Source: Raineyella sp964402325 (GTDB taxonomy: Bacteria > Actinomycetota > Actinomycetes > Propionibacteriales > Propionibacteriaceae). Taken from it: DNA of 64,000 nucleotides. The stretch lies in NCBI GenBank assembly GCA_964402325.1, contig CAYOBI010000003.1, forward strand, positions 1-64,000, read 5' to 3'. The notes under the pieces are model-generated. The model searched no databases. It was not told the DNA's origin and saw only the letters and a program-made list of their open reading frames with translations. The position numbers and the translations under genes are program-made. This document shows, in pieces, positions 8,626-19,026 of this stretch. Each line of letters opens with the position of its first letter. Within the stretch, counting starts at the first letter, position 1.

Positions 8626-10053
8626 TCACCGATCGCCCAGCAACCCCCGCAGCGTCACCCCGAACCGTTGTGCCAGCGCGTGCGGCGGCAGCGGCGGCTC
8701 GGCGGTGGCGGTGAGCGCCTGGAGCGACGCCCCGCAGACCGCGGCCCGGGCCGCCGGCAGGCCCGCGGCCAACAGGCTGCCGCAGACACCCGCCAGGGTG
8801 TCGCCCGACCCGGCCTGGGCGGTCCAGCCCGGCCCCGGGACGGCGATCTCGACCGTACGGTCCCACGGGGTGGCGACGTACTGGGTGGCTCCCTTCAGCA
8901 GCACCGTGGCGCCGAACAGGTCCGCGGCCCGGTGCACGTGGCCGAGCGGGTCGGCCTCGACCTCGGCCCGGGACACCTCGAGCAGGCGGGCCAACTCGCC
9001 GGCGTGCGGGGTGAGCAGGTGCTCCGGGGAGAGCGTCACCTCGGGCACGTGCCGCAGCCCGTCGGCGTCGACCAGCACCGGCACCTCCTGGTCGAGCAGC
9101 TCGGCCAGCCGGGCGGCCCCGTCGGGCCGGTCGCCCCAGCCGGAGCCGACCACCCAGGCCTGCACCCGGCCCGGGGCGGTGACGACGGACGGGATCGCGG
9201 CGACCGTCGCGCGGGCCACTTCGGGCGAGCCGAGGCTGCGGATCATCCCGGTGCCGGCGTACGCGGCCCCGTACGCGACCAGGATGCCGGCGCCGGGATA
9301 GGTCGCCGAGCCTGCGTCGACGCCGAGCACGCCGCGGGCGTACTTGTCGGACAGCACGTCGGGGACCGGCCAGGCGGCGGCGACGTCGGCCGCCTCCCAG
9401 CAGCGCAGCAGCGGCACCCCGGCCTCGCCGATCACGGCCCAGTGCAGGCCGATGTCGACCACGTCGACGGCGCCGCACCGGCGGGCGGCGGGCTGCATCA
9501 CCTGGCAGGCCTTGGCGGTGCCGAAGGTGACGGTCCGCTCGGCCCGGAACGACGGGTGCGCGGCGGCACCGTCGGCGTCCAGGCCGGAGGGAACGTCCAC
9601 GCTGGTCACCGGCGTGCCGGAACGCTCGGCCGCCTCGGCGAGCCGGACCACCTCGCCGGACAGCCCGGGCCGGCCGCCGATGCCGAAGACGCCGTCGATG
9701 ATCCGGTCGACCCGGTCCACCAGCGACAGGGCCGTGTCGAGGTCGACCGGGGTGGCGCCGTTGTCGACGCAGGCCGCCCAGGCGGCCTGGTGGACCTGGC
9801 CGGGCACCACGGCGTGCACCCAGACGCGTACGCCCCGCCCGGCCAGCACCCGGGCGGCCCACAGGGCGTCACCGCCGTTGTTGCCGGGGCCGGCGAGGAC
9901 CAGCACCTTCGTCCCGTCGGTGTGGCCGAGGTCGCGCAGAACGCTGGTCGCCAGGGCGTCGGAGGCGCGCTGCATCAGCTCGCCCTCCTCGGTGCGGGCG
10001 AACGCCTCCACCTCGGCGGCACGGATGGACTCCACGGAGTGGACGAGCAGCAC
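8626..10053 (-). CDS. nnrD: Bifunctional NAD(P)H-hydrate epimerase / ADP-dependent dehydratase
   Basis: The protein repairs hydrated NAD(P)H (NADHX). The 475-residue product has the YjeF_N epimerase domain first (GPGNNGGDA loop, then the SVDVPSGLDADG region) and the ribokinase-like dehydratase second (LLTPHAGELARL, LKGATQYV and the GSGDTLAG anion hole). I chose the GTG at 10053 because AGGAGG sits 5 nt before it, and codons upstream run into the acpS stop region. It lies 19 bp downstream of acpS and 26 bp upstream of alr. Confidence 0.94.
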   Translation of the reverse strand: MLLVHSVESIRAAEVEAFARTEEGELMQRASDALATSVLRDLGHTDGTKVLVLAGPGNNGGDALWAARVLAGRGVRVWVHAVVPGQVHQAAWAACVDNGATPVDLDTALSLVDRVDRIIDGVFGIGGRPGLSGEVVRLAEAAERSGTPVTSVDVPSGLDADGAAAHPSFRAERTVTFGTAKACQVMQPAARRCGAVDVVDIGLHWAVIGEAGVPLLRCWEAADVAAAWPVPDVLSDKYARGVLGVDAGSATYPGAGILVAYGAAYAGTGMIRSLGSPEVARATVAAIPSVVTAPGRVQAWVVGSGWGDRPDGAARLAELLDQEVPVLVDADGLRHVPEVTLSPEHLLTPHAGELARLLEVSRAEVEADPLGHVHRAADLFGATVLLKGATQYVATPWDRTVEIAVPGPGWTAQAGSGDTLAGVCGSLLAAGLPAARAAVCGASLQALTATAEPPLPPHALAQRFGVTLRGLLGDR

Positions 10054-10072
10054 GATGACCTCCTGGGGACTC

Positions 10073-10432
10073 CTAGCGGCCATCCTCGCAGACCACGAAC
10101 GCCGTCGCGACACCGCCGTCGTGCGACATCGACAGATGGGTCCGGACGATGCCGAGCCGGGCCTCGAGGTCGGCGATGGTGCCGGTGGTGACGAAGTAGG
10201 GCTGCCCGTCGGGGGTCTTGCGGACCTCGCAGTCGCGCCAGACCAGGCCGCCCGGGGAGCCTAGAGCCTTGGCGAAGGCCTCCTTCGCGGCGAACCGGCC
10301 GGCCAGCGACGCCGGCCGGTGGTGCGCCTCCTCCGGGGAGAAGAGCCGCGCCACCAGCCCGGGGGTCCGCAGCAGCATCTCCTCGAAGCGGGAGATCTCG
10401 CAGACGTCGACCCCGATCCCGACGATGGCCAT
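10073..10432 (-). CDS. acpS: Holo-ACP synthase
   Basis: AcpS transfers 4'-phosphopantetheine from CoA to the acyl carrier protein. The 119-residue product has the expected length and both signature motifs: GIGVDVCEISRFE with the Mg-binding Asp, and the RFAAKEAFAKAL helix. SMSHDGGVATAFVV near the C-terminus is also typical. It lies 12 bp after glmS and before nnrD. Confidence 0.96.
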   Translation of the reverse strand: MAIVGIGVDVCEISRFEEMLLRTPGLVARLFSPEEAHHRPASLAGRFAAKEAFAKALGSPGGLVWRDCEVRKTPDGQPYFVTTGTIADLEARLGIVRTHLSMSHDGGVATAFVVCEDGR

Positions 10433-10444
10433 CCGGCGGGCGCC

Positions 10445-12289
10445 CTACTCGACGGTGACCGACTTGGCCAGGTTGCGCGGCTGGTCCACGTCGTGGCCGA
10501 GCACCGTCGCCAGCTCACAGGCGAACAGCTGCAGCGGGATGACGGCCACCAGCGGCTGCAGGATGGTCGACACCTTGGGCAGCCGGATCACAGCGCTGGC
10601 GAACTGCTCCACCATCGTGTCGTCCTGCTCGGCCAGCGCGATCGGCCGGGCGCCGCGGGCGCGAACCTCCTGGATGTTGGAGATCACCTTGTCGTGCAGC
10701 TGGTCGCGGCCCCGCGGCGGCACCACGACGAAGACCGGCATGCCGGGCTCGATGATGGCGATCGGGCCGTGCTTGAGCTCGCCGGCGGCGAACCCCTCGG
10801 CGTGCAGGTAGGCGATCTCCTTGAGCTTCAGGGCGCCCTCGAGGGCCACCGGGTAGCCGACGTGGCGGCCGAGGAACAGCACCGAGGGCTGGTCGGCCAG
10901 CCGGGCGGCGAGGTCGAGGACGGGGGCGGCGTTGTCCAGCACCTGCTGCATCAGCGGTGGCAGGCCCTCCAACTCCTTCATCACCCGGGCGATCTCGTCG
11001 CCGTACAGCGTCCCCTTGACCTGGGCGAGGTAGAGGCCGAGCAGGTAGCAGGCGGCCAGCTGGGTGGTGAAGCCCTTCGTCGAGGCGACGCCGATCTCCG
11101 GGCCGGCGTGGGTGTAGATCACCGCGTCGGACTCGCGCGGAATCGTGGAGCCGTTGGTGTTGCAGATCGCGAGCACCCGGGCGTGCTGCTCGCGGGCGTG
11201 CCGGATCGCCATCAGGGTGTCGGCGGTCTCCCCGGACTGGGAGATCGCGACGACCAGGGTGGTGGGGCCGACGATCGGGTCGCGATAGCGGAACTCGGAG
11301 GCCAGCTCGACCTCGCAGGGGATCCGCACCCAGTGCTCGATGGCGTATTTGGCGACCATCCCGGCGTAGAACGAGGTGCCGGCGGCGATCACGATGATCT
11401 TCTGGATGTGGCGCAGTTCCGAGACCGACAGCCGGATCTCGTCCAGGGTCAGCGCACCGTCCTCGGTGTGGCGGCCCAGCAGGGTGTCCGCGACGGCCTT
11501 CGGCTGCTCGAAGATCTCCTTGCGCATGAACCAGTCGAAGCCGCCCTTCTCCGCGGCGGACAGGTCCCAGTCGACGTGGTAGCGGGTGGCCTCGGCCGGC
11601 CGACCGGCGAAGTCGGTGACCTTCACCCCGTCGGGGGAGATCTCCACGACCGAGTCCTGGCCGAGCTCGAGGGCCTCGCGGGTGTGCTCGATGAACGCGG
11701 CGACGTCGGAGGCGAGGAAGTTCTCCCCCTCGCCCAGGCCGACCACCAACGGGGAGTTGCGGCGGGCGGCGACCACCCGGTCGGGGGCCTGTCCGTCGAC
11801 GGCGACCAGGGTGAAGGCGCCCTCGAGCCGGTTGACGACGGTGTGCAGGGCGTCGAGCAGGTCCGCTCCCCTGGCGACCTCGACGCCGAGCAGCTGGGCG
11901 GCGACCTCGGTGTCGGTCTCGGAGCGGAACGTGATGCCCTCGGCGGTCAGTTCGGCCCGGAGCTCGGCGAAGTTCTCGATGATGCCGTTGTGCACGACGG
12001 CGACCCGGCCGTCCTGGGAGAGGTGCGGGTGGGCGTTGTCGTCGGTGGGGGCGCCGTGGGTGGCCCAACGGGTGTGGCCGATGCCGGTGCCGGACTCCGG
12101 CAGCGGGTCCTCCTCGAGGGCCATCTCGAGGTTCAGCAGCTTGCCGGCCTTCTTCTCGGCGGCGATCCGTCCATCGGCCACGATGGCCACGCCGGCCGAA
12201 TCGTAGCCGCGGTACTCGAGGCGCCGGAGCCCCTCCACGACGACCTCACGGGCGCTGCGCGGCCCGACGTACCCCACGATTCCACACAT
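10445..12289 (-). CDS. glmS: Glutamine-fructose-6-phosphate aminotransferase
   Basis: GlmS makes glucosamine-6-phosphate, the first step toward UDP-GlcNAc and peptidoglycan. The 614-residue enzyme starts MCGIVGYVG, so Cys2 is the Ntn glutaminase nucleophile. The N-terminal amidotransferase domain ends near residue 225 and two SIS domains follow (AAGTSFYAGMVAKY; GRHVGYPVALEGALKLKEI). The C-terminus NLAKSVTVE is the conserved hinge ending. GlmM, the next enzyme of the pathway, is encoded 1.5 kb away. No glmS ribozyme is visible in the 140-bp leader. Confidence 0.98.
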   Translation of the reverse strand: MCGIVGYVGPRSAREVVVEGLRRLEYRGYDSAGVAIVADGRIAAEKKAGKLLNLEMALEEDPLPESGTGIGHTRWATHGAPTDDNAHPHLSQDGRVAVVHNGIIENFAELRAELTAEGITFRSETDTEVAAQLLGVEVARGADLLDALHTVVNRLEGAFTLVAVDGQAPDRVVAARRNSPLVVGLGEGENFLASDVAAFIEHTREALELGQDSVVEISPDGVKVTDFAGRPAEATRYHVDWDLSAAEKGGFDWFMRKEIFEQPKAVADTLLGRHTEDGALTLDEIRLSVSELRHIQKIIVIAAGTSFYAGMVAKYAIEHWVRIPCEVELASEFRYRDPIVGPTTLVVAISQSGETADTLMAIRHAREQHARVLAICNTNGSTIPRESDAVIYTHAGPEIGVASTKGFTTQLAACYLLGLYLAQVKGTLYGDEIARVMKELEGLPPLMQQVLDNAAPVLDLAARLADQPSVLFLGRHVGYPVALEGALKLKEIAYLHAEGFAAGELKHGPIAIIEPGMPVFVVVPPRGRDQLHDKVISNIQEVRARGARPIALAEQDDTMVEQFASAVIRLPKVSTILQPLVAVIPLQLFACELATVLGHDVDQPRNLAKSVTVE

Positions 12290-12429
12290 GGGGACAGCCT
12301 AGCGGCCGACCCTGACACCCCGTGGCCCGCGAACCGAATGCCTGACGGGCCCGGCCGACGCGCCGGCCTGCCGCGCCTGTGCCGCCCGCGGGGCGACTGT
12401 GGCGCGGCGACCGGCCGGGACGGGGCAGA

Positions 12430-13422
12430 ATGGCGCCCATGCCAGACGCGACGCTGCCCCGGGGCGACTCCGCGCCGGACCTCGGCGAGGCCGGCGGACC
12501 GTACGTCCTCCGCAGCCGGGCCGACTGGGCCGAGCTCGCCAACGCGCTGCCCTCACCGCTGAGCGAGGAGACGCTGGAGCGGCTGCGCGGTCTCGGCGAC
12601 CCGACGTCGATGCGTGACGTGATGGAGGTCTACCAGCCGCTGACCCGGCTGCTCAGCCTGCACTTCCGGCACCGCGGCAACCTCTACCGGTCGATCAACA
12701 CGTTCCTGCGGCTGGACGTCAAGCGCACCCCGTTCGTCGTCGGCATCGCCGGGTCGGTCGCGGTCGGCAAGTCGACCACCGCCCGCCTGCTCACCGAACT
12801 GCTGCGCAACTGGCCCGACCACCCCAACGTCGAACTCGTCACCACCGACGGCTTCCTCTACCCGAACGAGGAGCTGAAGCGGCGCGGCATCATGCACCGC
12901 AAGGGCTTCCCCGAGTCGTACGACCGTCGCGCGCTGCTGCGCTTCGTGATGGACGTGAAGTCGGGCCGTCCCGAGGTGACCGCTCCGGTGTACTCGCACC
13001 TGTCGTACGACATCGTGCCGGGCGAACGGCTGGTGGTACGCCGGCCCGACATCGTCGTGGTCGAGGGGCTGAACGTGCTGCAGCCGGCCCGGGTGCATGC
13101 TGACGGGTCGACCGGCCTGGCCCTGAGCGACTTCTTCGACTTCTCGGTGTACGTCGACGCCGCCTCCGAGGACATCCGCACCTGGTACCTGGAGCGGTTC
13201 ATGTCGCTACGGGAGACCGCGTTCCGCGACCCGCGGTCGTACTTCCGCCGCTACGCCGAGATGAGCGAGGAGGGCGCCACCCGGCAGGCGGCGAACATCT
13301 GGGACACCATCAACGGCCCCAACCTCGCGCTCAACATCCGCCCGACCCGTGGCCGCGCCACCGCGATCCTGCGCAAGGGCGCCAACCACGAGGTCAAGTG
13401 GGTACGGATCCGCAAGATCTGA
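12430..13422 (+). CDS. coaA: Type I pantothenate kinase
   Basis: CoaA phosphorylates pantothenate, the committed step of CoA synthesis. The product is 330 residues from the ATG at 12430 (GGGGCAGA just upstream); an ATG three codons later is equally possible. Walker A is GSVAVGKST (about 108-116), and the prokaryotic CoaA features TTDGFLYPN, RKGFPESYD and YLERFMSLRETAF follow. It is divergent from glmS across a 140-bp gap. Confidence 0.96.
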   Translation: MAPMPDATLPRGDSAPDLGEAGGPYVLRSRADWAELANALPSPLSEETLERLRGLGDPTSMRDVMEVYQPLTRLLSLHFRHRGNLYRSINTFLRLDVKRTPFVVGIAGSVAVGKSTTARLLTELLRNWPDHPNVELVTTDGFLYPNEELKRRGIMHRKGFPESYDRRALLRFVMDVKSGRPEVTAPVYSHLSYDIVPGERLVVRRPDIVVVEGLNVLQPARVHADGSTGLALSDFFDFSVYVDAASEDIRTWYLERFMSLRETAFRDPRSYFRRYAEMSEEGATRQAANIWDTINGPNLALNIRPTRGRATAILRKGANHEVKWVRIRKI

Positions 13423-13452
13423 CCCGCCCTACACGACATGACGAGGAGCTCC

Positions 13453-13761
13453 ATGACCGACCCGTCGGCCCACGCCACCCCATCGGCCTCCGACCCGGTG
13501 GTCGCCAACGTCTGGTACGACCGTGACGAGGACGCGGTGCTGGGCCTGTTCGCTTCGGACGGCTCCGAACTGACCGTGACGGTCACGATCGGGCAGCGCT
13601 GGCCGGTGTTCGGCCGGCTGCTGACGCTGCTGTCGCCGCACCTGGTGCGGTCGTCGGTGCGGGGGTTCCTGGAGCAGCTCGAGGGCGCCGGCATGGTGCT
13701 GGGCGGCTACACCGACCACGACCTGGCCGACTTCGAGCGGGGGCGCCGCTCCCCGGCGTGA
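13453..13761 (+). CDS. Small hypothetical protein
   Basis: This is a 102-residue protein of unknown function. The ATG at 13453 is chosen because GAGGAG lies about 5 nt before it; the earlier ATG at 13438 would put the ribosome site inside the gene. The sequence is soluble-looking (NVWYDRDEDAVLGLFASDGSELTVTVTIG, then an amphipathic helix SVRGFLEQLEGAGMVLGGYT) and has no cysteines or membrane segment. It follows coaA by 30 bp, so co-transcription is likely. No family recognised. Confidence 0.7.
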   Translation: MTDPSAHATPSASDPVVANVWYDRDEDAVLGLFASDGSELTVTVTIGQRWPVFGRLLTLLSPHLVRSSVRGFLEQLEGAGMVLGGYTDHDLADFERGRRSPA

Positions 13762-13811
13762 CCGGCGGGGCTCCTCGGCGGAAGGAGCGGCCCGGACCCC
13801 CGCGCGCAGGA

Positions 13812-15185
13812 TCAGTGGGCGGGGCCGCGCAGCGAGAGGCGCTCGGCCACCACGGCCGCCAGCCCCTCGGCGACGGCGTGGGAGAGCCCGGCGTCCTCGG
13901 ACTCGACCATCACCCGGACCACCTGCTCGGTGCCGGACGGGCGGAGCATCACCCGGCCGCGCGCGCCCACGGCGGCATTGGCCGCGGCGACCGCGTCGAG
14001 CACCTCGGTGTCGGTGGCCGCCCGGTGCTTGTCGACATCGGGGACGTTGATCAGCACCTGGGGGACGCGCTGCACGACGGCGGCGAGGTCTGCCAGCGGG
14101 GCGCCGGTGTCGGCCATCACGGCCATCAGCAGCAGCGCGGTGAGCGTGCCGTCGCCGGTGGTGGCGAGGTCGCGGAGGATGACGTGCCCGGCTTGCTCGC
14201 CGCCGAGGTTGAGGCCCCGGTCGCGCAGCGCCTTCATCACGTGCCGGTCGCCGACGTCGGTGCGGATCACCCCGATGCCGCGGGAATTGAGGGCGTGGTC
14301 GAGGCCGATGTTGCTCATCGTGGTGACCGCAACGGCATCCCCCTTCAGCAACCCGCGGTCCCGCAGGGCGAGGGCGAGGGTCGCGATGATCTGGTCGCCG
14401 TCGATGATGTCCCCGTCGGCGGCCGCGGCGATGGCCCGGTCGGCGTCCCCGTCGAGGGCGATGCCGAGGTCGGCGCCGTGCTCGAGGACGGCCCGCTGCA
14501 GTTCGGCCGGGTGGGTGGAACCGCAACGGTCATTGATGTTGGTGCCGTCGGGCTTGCCGTTGATCACCACGACCTCGGCCCCGAGCTCGCGGAACACGGC
14601 GGGGGCGGTGCGGTGCGCGGCACCGTTGGCGAGGTCGAGGACGACCTTCAGCCCGACCAGGGAGATGTTGTCCTGGGTGACGGTGCGCAGGGTGGAGACG
14701 AGATGGTGGACGTACTCGTCCACCAGGTGGGGGGCGTCGGTGACCCGCCCGACGGCCGCGCCCATCGGGCGCTGCCACGGCTCGAGCATCCGCGACTCGA
14801 TCGCCTCCTCGGTGGCGTCGTCGAGCTTCCAGCCCCCGGCGCGGAAGAACTTCAGCCCGTTCTCCGGCATCGGGTTGTGACTAGCGGTGAGCATGACACC
14901 GAGGTCGGCGTCGCCGGCCCGCACGAGATATGCGAGCCCGGGGGTCGGTACGACACCGACCCTGACGACGTCGACCCCGGTGCTGGCCAGTCCGGCGACC
15001 ACGGCGCACTCCAGGAACTCACCGCTGATCCTGGGGTCGCGGCCCACGAGTGCCCTGGGGCGGCGCTGACCGCCGCCCTCGCCGAGGACGTGGGACGCCG
15101 CGACCGCCAGGTCGAGCGCCAACTCTGCCGTGAGGTCCTGGTTCGCGCGCCCGCGAACACCGTCCGAACCGAAGAGACGAGCCAT
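13812..15185 (-). CDS. glmM: Phosphoglucosamine mutase
   Basis: GlmM converts glucosamine-6-phosphate to glucosamine-1-phosphate. The 457-residue alpha-D-phosphohexomutase shows the phosphoserine loop TASHNP (Ser102), the metal loop DGDADR, a sugar-binding GGEQAGH (commonly GGEQSGH) and the C-terminal phosphate loop RPSGTE. It begins MARLFGSDGVRG as is typical. It lies 25 bp downstream of rpsI in the order rplM-rpsI-glmM, the standard actinobacterial arrangement, which ties cell-wall precursor supply to ribosome production. Confidence 0.98.
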   Translation of the reverse strand: MARLFGSDGVRGRANQDLTAELALDLAVAASHVLGEGGGQRRPRALVGRDPRISGEFLECAVVAGLASTGVDVVRVGVVPTPGLAYLVRAGDADLGVMLTASHNPMPENGLKFFRAGGWKLDDATEEAIESRMLEPWQRPMGAAVGRVTDAPHLVDEYVHHLVSTLRTVTQDNISLVGLKVVLDLANGAAHRTAPAVFRELGAEVVVINGKPDGTNINDRCGSTHPAELQRAVLEHGADLGIALDGDADRAIAAAADGDIIDGDQIIATLALALRDRGLLKGDAVAVTTMSNIGLDHALNSRGIGVIRTDVGDRHVMKALRDRGLNLGGEQAGHVILRDLATTGDGTLTALLLMAVMADTGAPLADLAAVVQRVPQVLINVPDVDKHRAATDTEVLDAVAAANAAVGARGRVMLRPSGTEQVVRVMVESEDAGLSHAVAEGLAAVVAERLSLRGPAH

Positions 15186-15210
15186 CGTGTTCAGCCCCGA
15201 GGGGCCTGGA

Positions 15211-15738
15211 TCAGCGCTTCGAGTACTGCGGAGCCTTGCGGGCCTTCTTCAGGCCGGCCTTCTTGCGCTCCACCGCACGCGCGTCGCGGGTCAGCATGCC
15301 GGCCTTCTTGAGGCCGGGACGGCTGGCCTCGGCATCGACGGCGTTCAGCGCACGGGCCACGCCGAGACGCATCGCGCCGGCCTGGCCGGAGGGGCCACCG
15401 CCGTGCACGCGGGCGACGACGTCGTAGGCGCCCTCGACACCGGCGACGACGAAGGGCTCGTTCACCAGCTGCTGGTGGATCTTGCTCGGGAAGTAGTCCT
15501 CGAGGGCCCGCCCGTTGAGGGACCACTTGCCGGTGCCCGGAACGATCCGGACGCGGGCGACGGCCTCCTTGCGACGGCCGGTGGCCATGCCGGGGGCGAT
15601 GATGGCCTGGCGCTCAGCCGTGGCGGCGCCGGCAGCGCCGGCCTGCCCCTCGGAGCGGTAGGCGATCTCACGGTCGCCCTCGGTGAAGGAGGCGAACTCC
15701 TCGCTGGTATCGGTGGTCTCTTCGACGTTTTCAGACAC
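15211..15738 (-). CDS. rpsI: 30S ribosomal protein S9 with acidic N-terminal extension
   Basis: The 175-residue protein has about 45 extra residues before the S9 core, rich in Glu and Thr (VSENVEETTDTSEEF). The core runs from GRRKEAVARVRI to the universal C-terminal KKARKAPQYSKR, which reaches the P-site tRNA. The start is a GTG at 15738 with GAGGA 8 nt upstream. It is 26 bp downstream of rplM, the conserved L13-S9 pair. Confidence 0.97.
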   Translation of the reverse strand: MSENVEETTDTSEEFASFTEGDREIAYRSEGQAGAAGAATAERQAIIAPGMATGRRKEAVARVRIVPGTGKWSLNGRALEDYFPSKIHQQLVNEPFVVAGVEGAYDVVARVHGGGPSGQAGAMRLGVARALNAVDAEASRPGLKKAGMLTRDARAVERKKAGLKKARKAPQYSKR

Positions 15739-15764
15739 TTGGTTGATCCTCGGCAATCAGTGGG

Positions 15765-16208
15765 TCACTGGGCGATCTGGACGATCTCGTACGGCTGCGG
15801 GTTCTGCGCCGCATGCGGGTGCTCAGGGCCGCCGTAGACCTTGAGCTTGCCCATCAGCTTGCGGCTCAGACGGTTCTTGGGGAGCATGCCCCAGACCGCC
15901 AGCTCCACGGCGCGACGGGGGTCCTTCTGGAGGAGGTCGCCGTACGCCACGGACTTCAGGCCACCCGGCTCACCGCTGTGCCGGTACGCCAGCTTGTCGG
16001 TGGCCTTCTTGCCGGTCAGCCGGATCTTGGAAGCGTTCACCACCACGACGAAGTCACCGCCGTCGATGTGCGGGGCGAAGGTCGCCTTGTGCTTTCCGCG
16101 CAGCAGGGTCGCGGCGGTCACGGCGAGGCGGCCGAGGGTCAGACCCTCGGCATCAATGACATGCCAATGGCGCTCGATCTCGCCGGGCTTCGGGCTGTAC
16201 GTAGACAC
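15765..16208 (-). CDS. rplM: 50S ribosomal protein L13
   Basis: The 147-residue protein is recognised by WHVIDAEGLTLGRLA, the HIDGGDFVVVVNA core and KLKVYGGPEHPH near the end. It starts with GTG (reading VSTYSPKPGE). It is the promoter-proximal gene of the rplM-rpsI-glmM unit. Confidence 0.97.
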   Translation of the reverse strand: MSTYSPKPGEIERHWHVIDAEGLTLGRLAVTAATLLRGKHKATFAPHIDGGDFVVVVNASKIRLTGKKATDKLAYRHSGEPGGLKSVAYGDLLQKDPRRAVELAVWGMLPKNRLSRKLMGKLKVYGGPEHPHAAQNPQPYEIVQIAQ

Positions 16209-16515
16209 GGTCGGGGACCACTTCCACTAGGTAGTTTTACGTTCGTTCTTGCGCAGTGCGGCCGGGGGCCGCGACCGCCACACCCGGACACCGGGGCGAC
16301 AGGCTCGCTGGCATGGCGCCGCCAATGCGCAACATCGCAATAGGTTACCGTCGCCGACGGCTCCGGTCAAAACAGCAGGCCGGACCGGGCCTGCCGGGGG
16401 GCGGCCGGCGGTGGGGTCGGGGCCGCCGGCGATGGGGCCTGTCTACCACACAACGTGACGCAGACGACGGCCACCTGCCGACGAATCGGACCCTGCGTGA
16501 CCCTATCGTGCCGAC
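16209..16515. other. Divergent intergenic region between rplM and citrate synthase
   Basis: This 307-bp region must hold promoters for the rplM-rpsI-glmM unit (minus) and for citrate synthase (plus). Two patches are relatively AT-rich: around 16230-16255 (GTAAAACTACC on the minus strand could be a -10 region for rplM) and around 16328-16376. A CCTATCGT just before the citrate synthase ATG could be the -10 of a nearly leaderless transcript. I see no gene and no convincing paired -35/-10. Confidence 0.35.
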
Positions 16516-17799
<1,284 letters not shown>

Positions 17800-17821
17800 T
17801 CCGCCCCACCCCCACCCGGCG

Positions 17822-17857
17822 CCGGGGGCCGCGCGGACCGATCCGTACGGCCCCCGG
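17822..17857 (+). terminator. Hairpin after citrate synthase
   Basis: A 10-bp perfect stem (CCGGGGGCCG / CGGCCCCCGG) with a 16-nt loop begins 23 bp after the gltA stop and ends 21 bp before the next start codon. It is a probable intrinsic terminator without a U tract. Confidence 0.45.
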
Positions 17858-17878
17858 GCAACCCCGTACATTGGGCCC

Positions 17879-18292
17879 ATGCCCAGCACCCCTGACGACA
17901 GGCCCCCGTCCCTCGGCGACCGTTCCCCGGCGGACATCATCCGCCGGGGCATCAGCCGCGGAAAGCTCGTCCGCGAGCTCGGCCTGTGGATCGTCGCCCT
18001 GGTGTCCGCCGGCGCGGGGGCGCTCGGCATGCAGCTGACCGGCAGCTGGGGCTGGTCCCTGGCTGCCTTCGCCGTCACCCTCACCGTGACGATGCTGCTG
18101 CGCTCCGTCCTCACCCGCCGCTGGACCGACCGGTCCCGGCAGAAGGCGGTCGACGCGATGGTCGCCGACCAGCTGGCCAAGGACGCCGAGGCCGCCCGGC
18201 GCCGCGAGGAGCGCGCCGCCAAGGACCACGGGTCGGCACACCACAGCCGCCGCAAGCCGCAGGCCAACCCGTACCGGCGCAAGGGGGCCTGA
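17879..18292 (+). CDS. Small membrane protein, unknown function
   Basis: The 137-residue product has a charged N-terminus, two predicted transmembrane helices close together (about 34-54 and 57-78) and a basic/acidic cytoplasmic-type tail ending HHSRRKPQANPYRRKGA. The stop overlaps the trmB start (TGATG), so it is translationally coupled to trmB. No family recognised; a function with trmB is suggested only by the coupling. Confidence 0.75.
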   Translation: MPSTPDDRPPSLGDRSPADIIRRGISRGKLVRELGLWIVALVSAGAGALGMQLTGSWGWSLAAFAVTLTVTMLLRSVLTRRWTDRSRQKAVDAMVADQLAKDAEAARRREERAAKDHGSAHHSRRKPQANPYRRKGA

Positions 18293-19026
18293 TGCCGGGG
18301 ACCACCACCCCGCTCCCCCGCGCCCACCGCGACGTCGTCTCCTTCGTCCGCCGCAGCACCCGGATGAACGCCTCCCAGCTGCGCAACTGGGAGGCGCACC
18401 ACGCCGCGTGGGTCGTCCCGCTCGCCCACCGGGCCACCAGCACGTCCGTCGCCCCCGGCCAGCCATTCGACCCCGAGGCGATCTGGGGCCGGACCGCCCC
18501 GCTGTGGCTTGAGATCGGCACCGGCAACGGCGAGGCCTGCGCGGCGATCGCCGGCCGGCACCCTGAGGTGGACTACCTGGGCTTCGAGGTGTTCAAGCCC
18601 GCCGTCGCCAGCGCCCTCGGCCAGGTCGCCCGCGAGGGACTGACGAACGTACGGTTCGCCGAGGTCGACGGGGTCGACGCGCTGCAGCACTGGATCCCGG
18701 CGGGCAGCGTCGAGCGGATCTTCACCTTCTTCCCCGACCCCTGGCACAAGGCACGGCACCACAAACGCCGGCTGGTCAACCCGACCACCGCGGCGCTGGT
18801 CGCCTCCCGGCTACGGCCCGGTGGCAGCTGGCACCTGGCGACCGACTGGGAGGACTACGCCGAGCACATCCGCGAGGTGCTGGACGTCCGCGACGACCTG
18901 GTCAACGCCCACCGCGACGGCGACGGCTGGGCGCCGCGCGACCCGCTGCGCCCGGTCACCCGCTTCGAGCAGCGCGGGCTGGACGCCGGGCGCACGATCC
19001 GCGACCTGGTCTACGTCCGGGCCTAG
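18292..19026 (+). CDS. trmB: tRNA (guanine-N7-)-methyltransferase TrmB
   Basis: TrmB makes m7G46 in the tRNA variable loop. The 244-residue Rossmann methyltransferase shows the SAM motif LEIGTGNGEACA and the family signature FFPDPWHKARHHKRRL, then HLATDWEDYAEHI. The N-terminal 60 residues are basic and variable as usual. The ATG overlaps the preceding stop by one base, and the 3' end overlaps the convergent metallohydrolase by 4 bp. Confidence 0.95.
   Translation: MPGTTTPLPRAHRDVVSFVRRSTRMNASQLRNWEAHHAAWVVPLAHRATSTSVAPGQPFDPEAIWGRTAPLWLEIGTGNGEACAAIAGRHPEVDYLGFEVFKPAVASALGQVAREGLTNVRFAEVDGVDALQHWIPAGSVERIFTFFPDPWHKARHHKRRLVNPTTAALVASRLRPGGSWHLATDWEDYAEHIREVLDVRDDLVNAHRDGDGWAPRDPLRPVTRFEQRGLDAGRTIRDLVYVRA

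Noticed and set aside
8600..9862. N-terminal extension of alanine racemase by about 420 codons
   Set aside because: The extension is the wrong-frame reading of nnrD; the racemase has its normal N-terminus and a ribosome site at 8599.
12290..12429. glmS ribozyme or riboswitch upstream of glmS
   Set aside because: The 140-bp leader shows no recognisable ribozyme core, and this element is not typical of actinobacteria.
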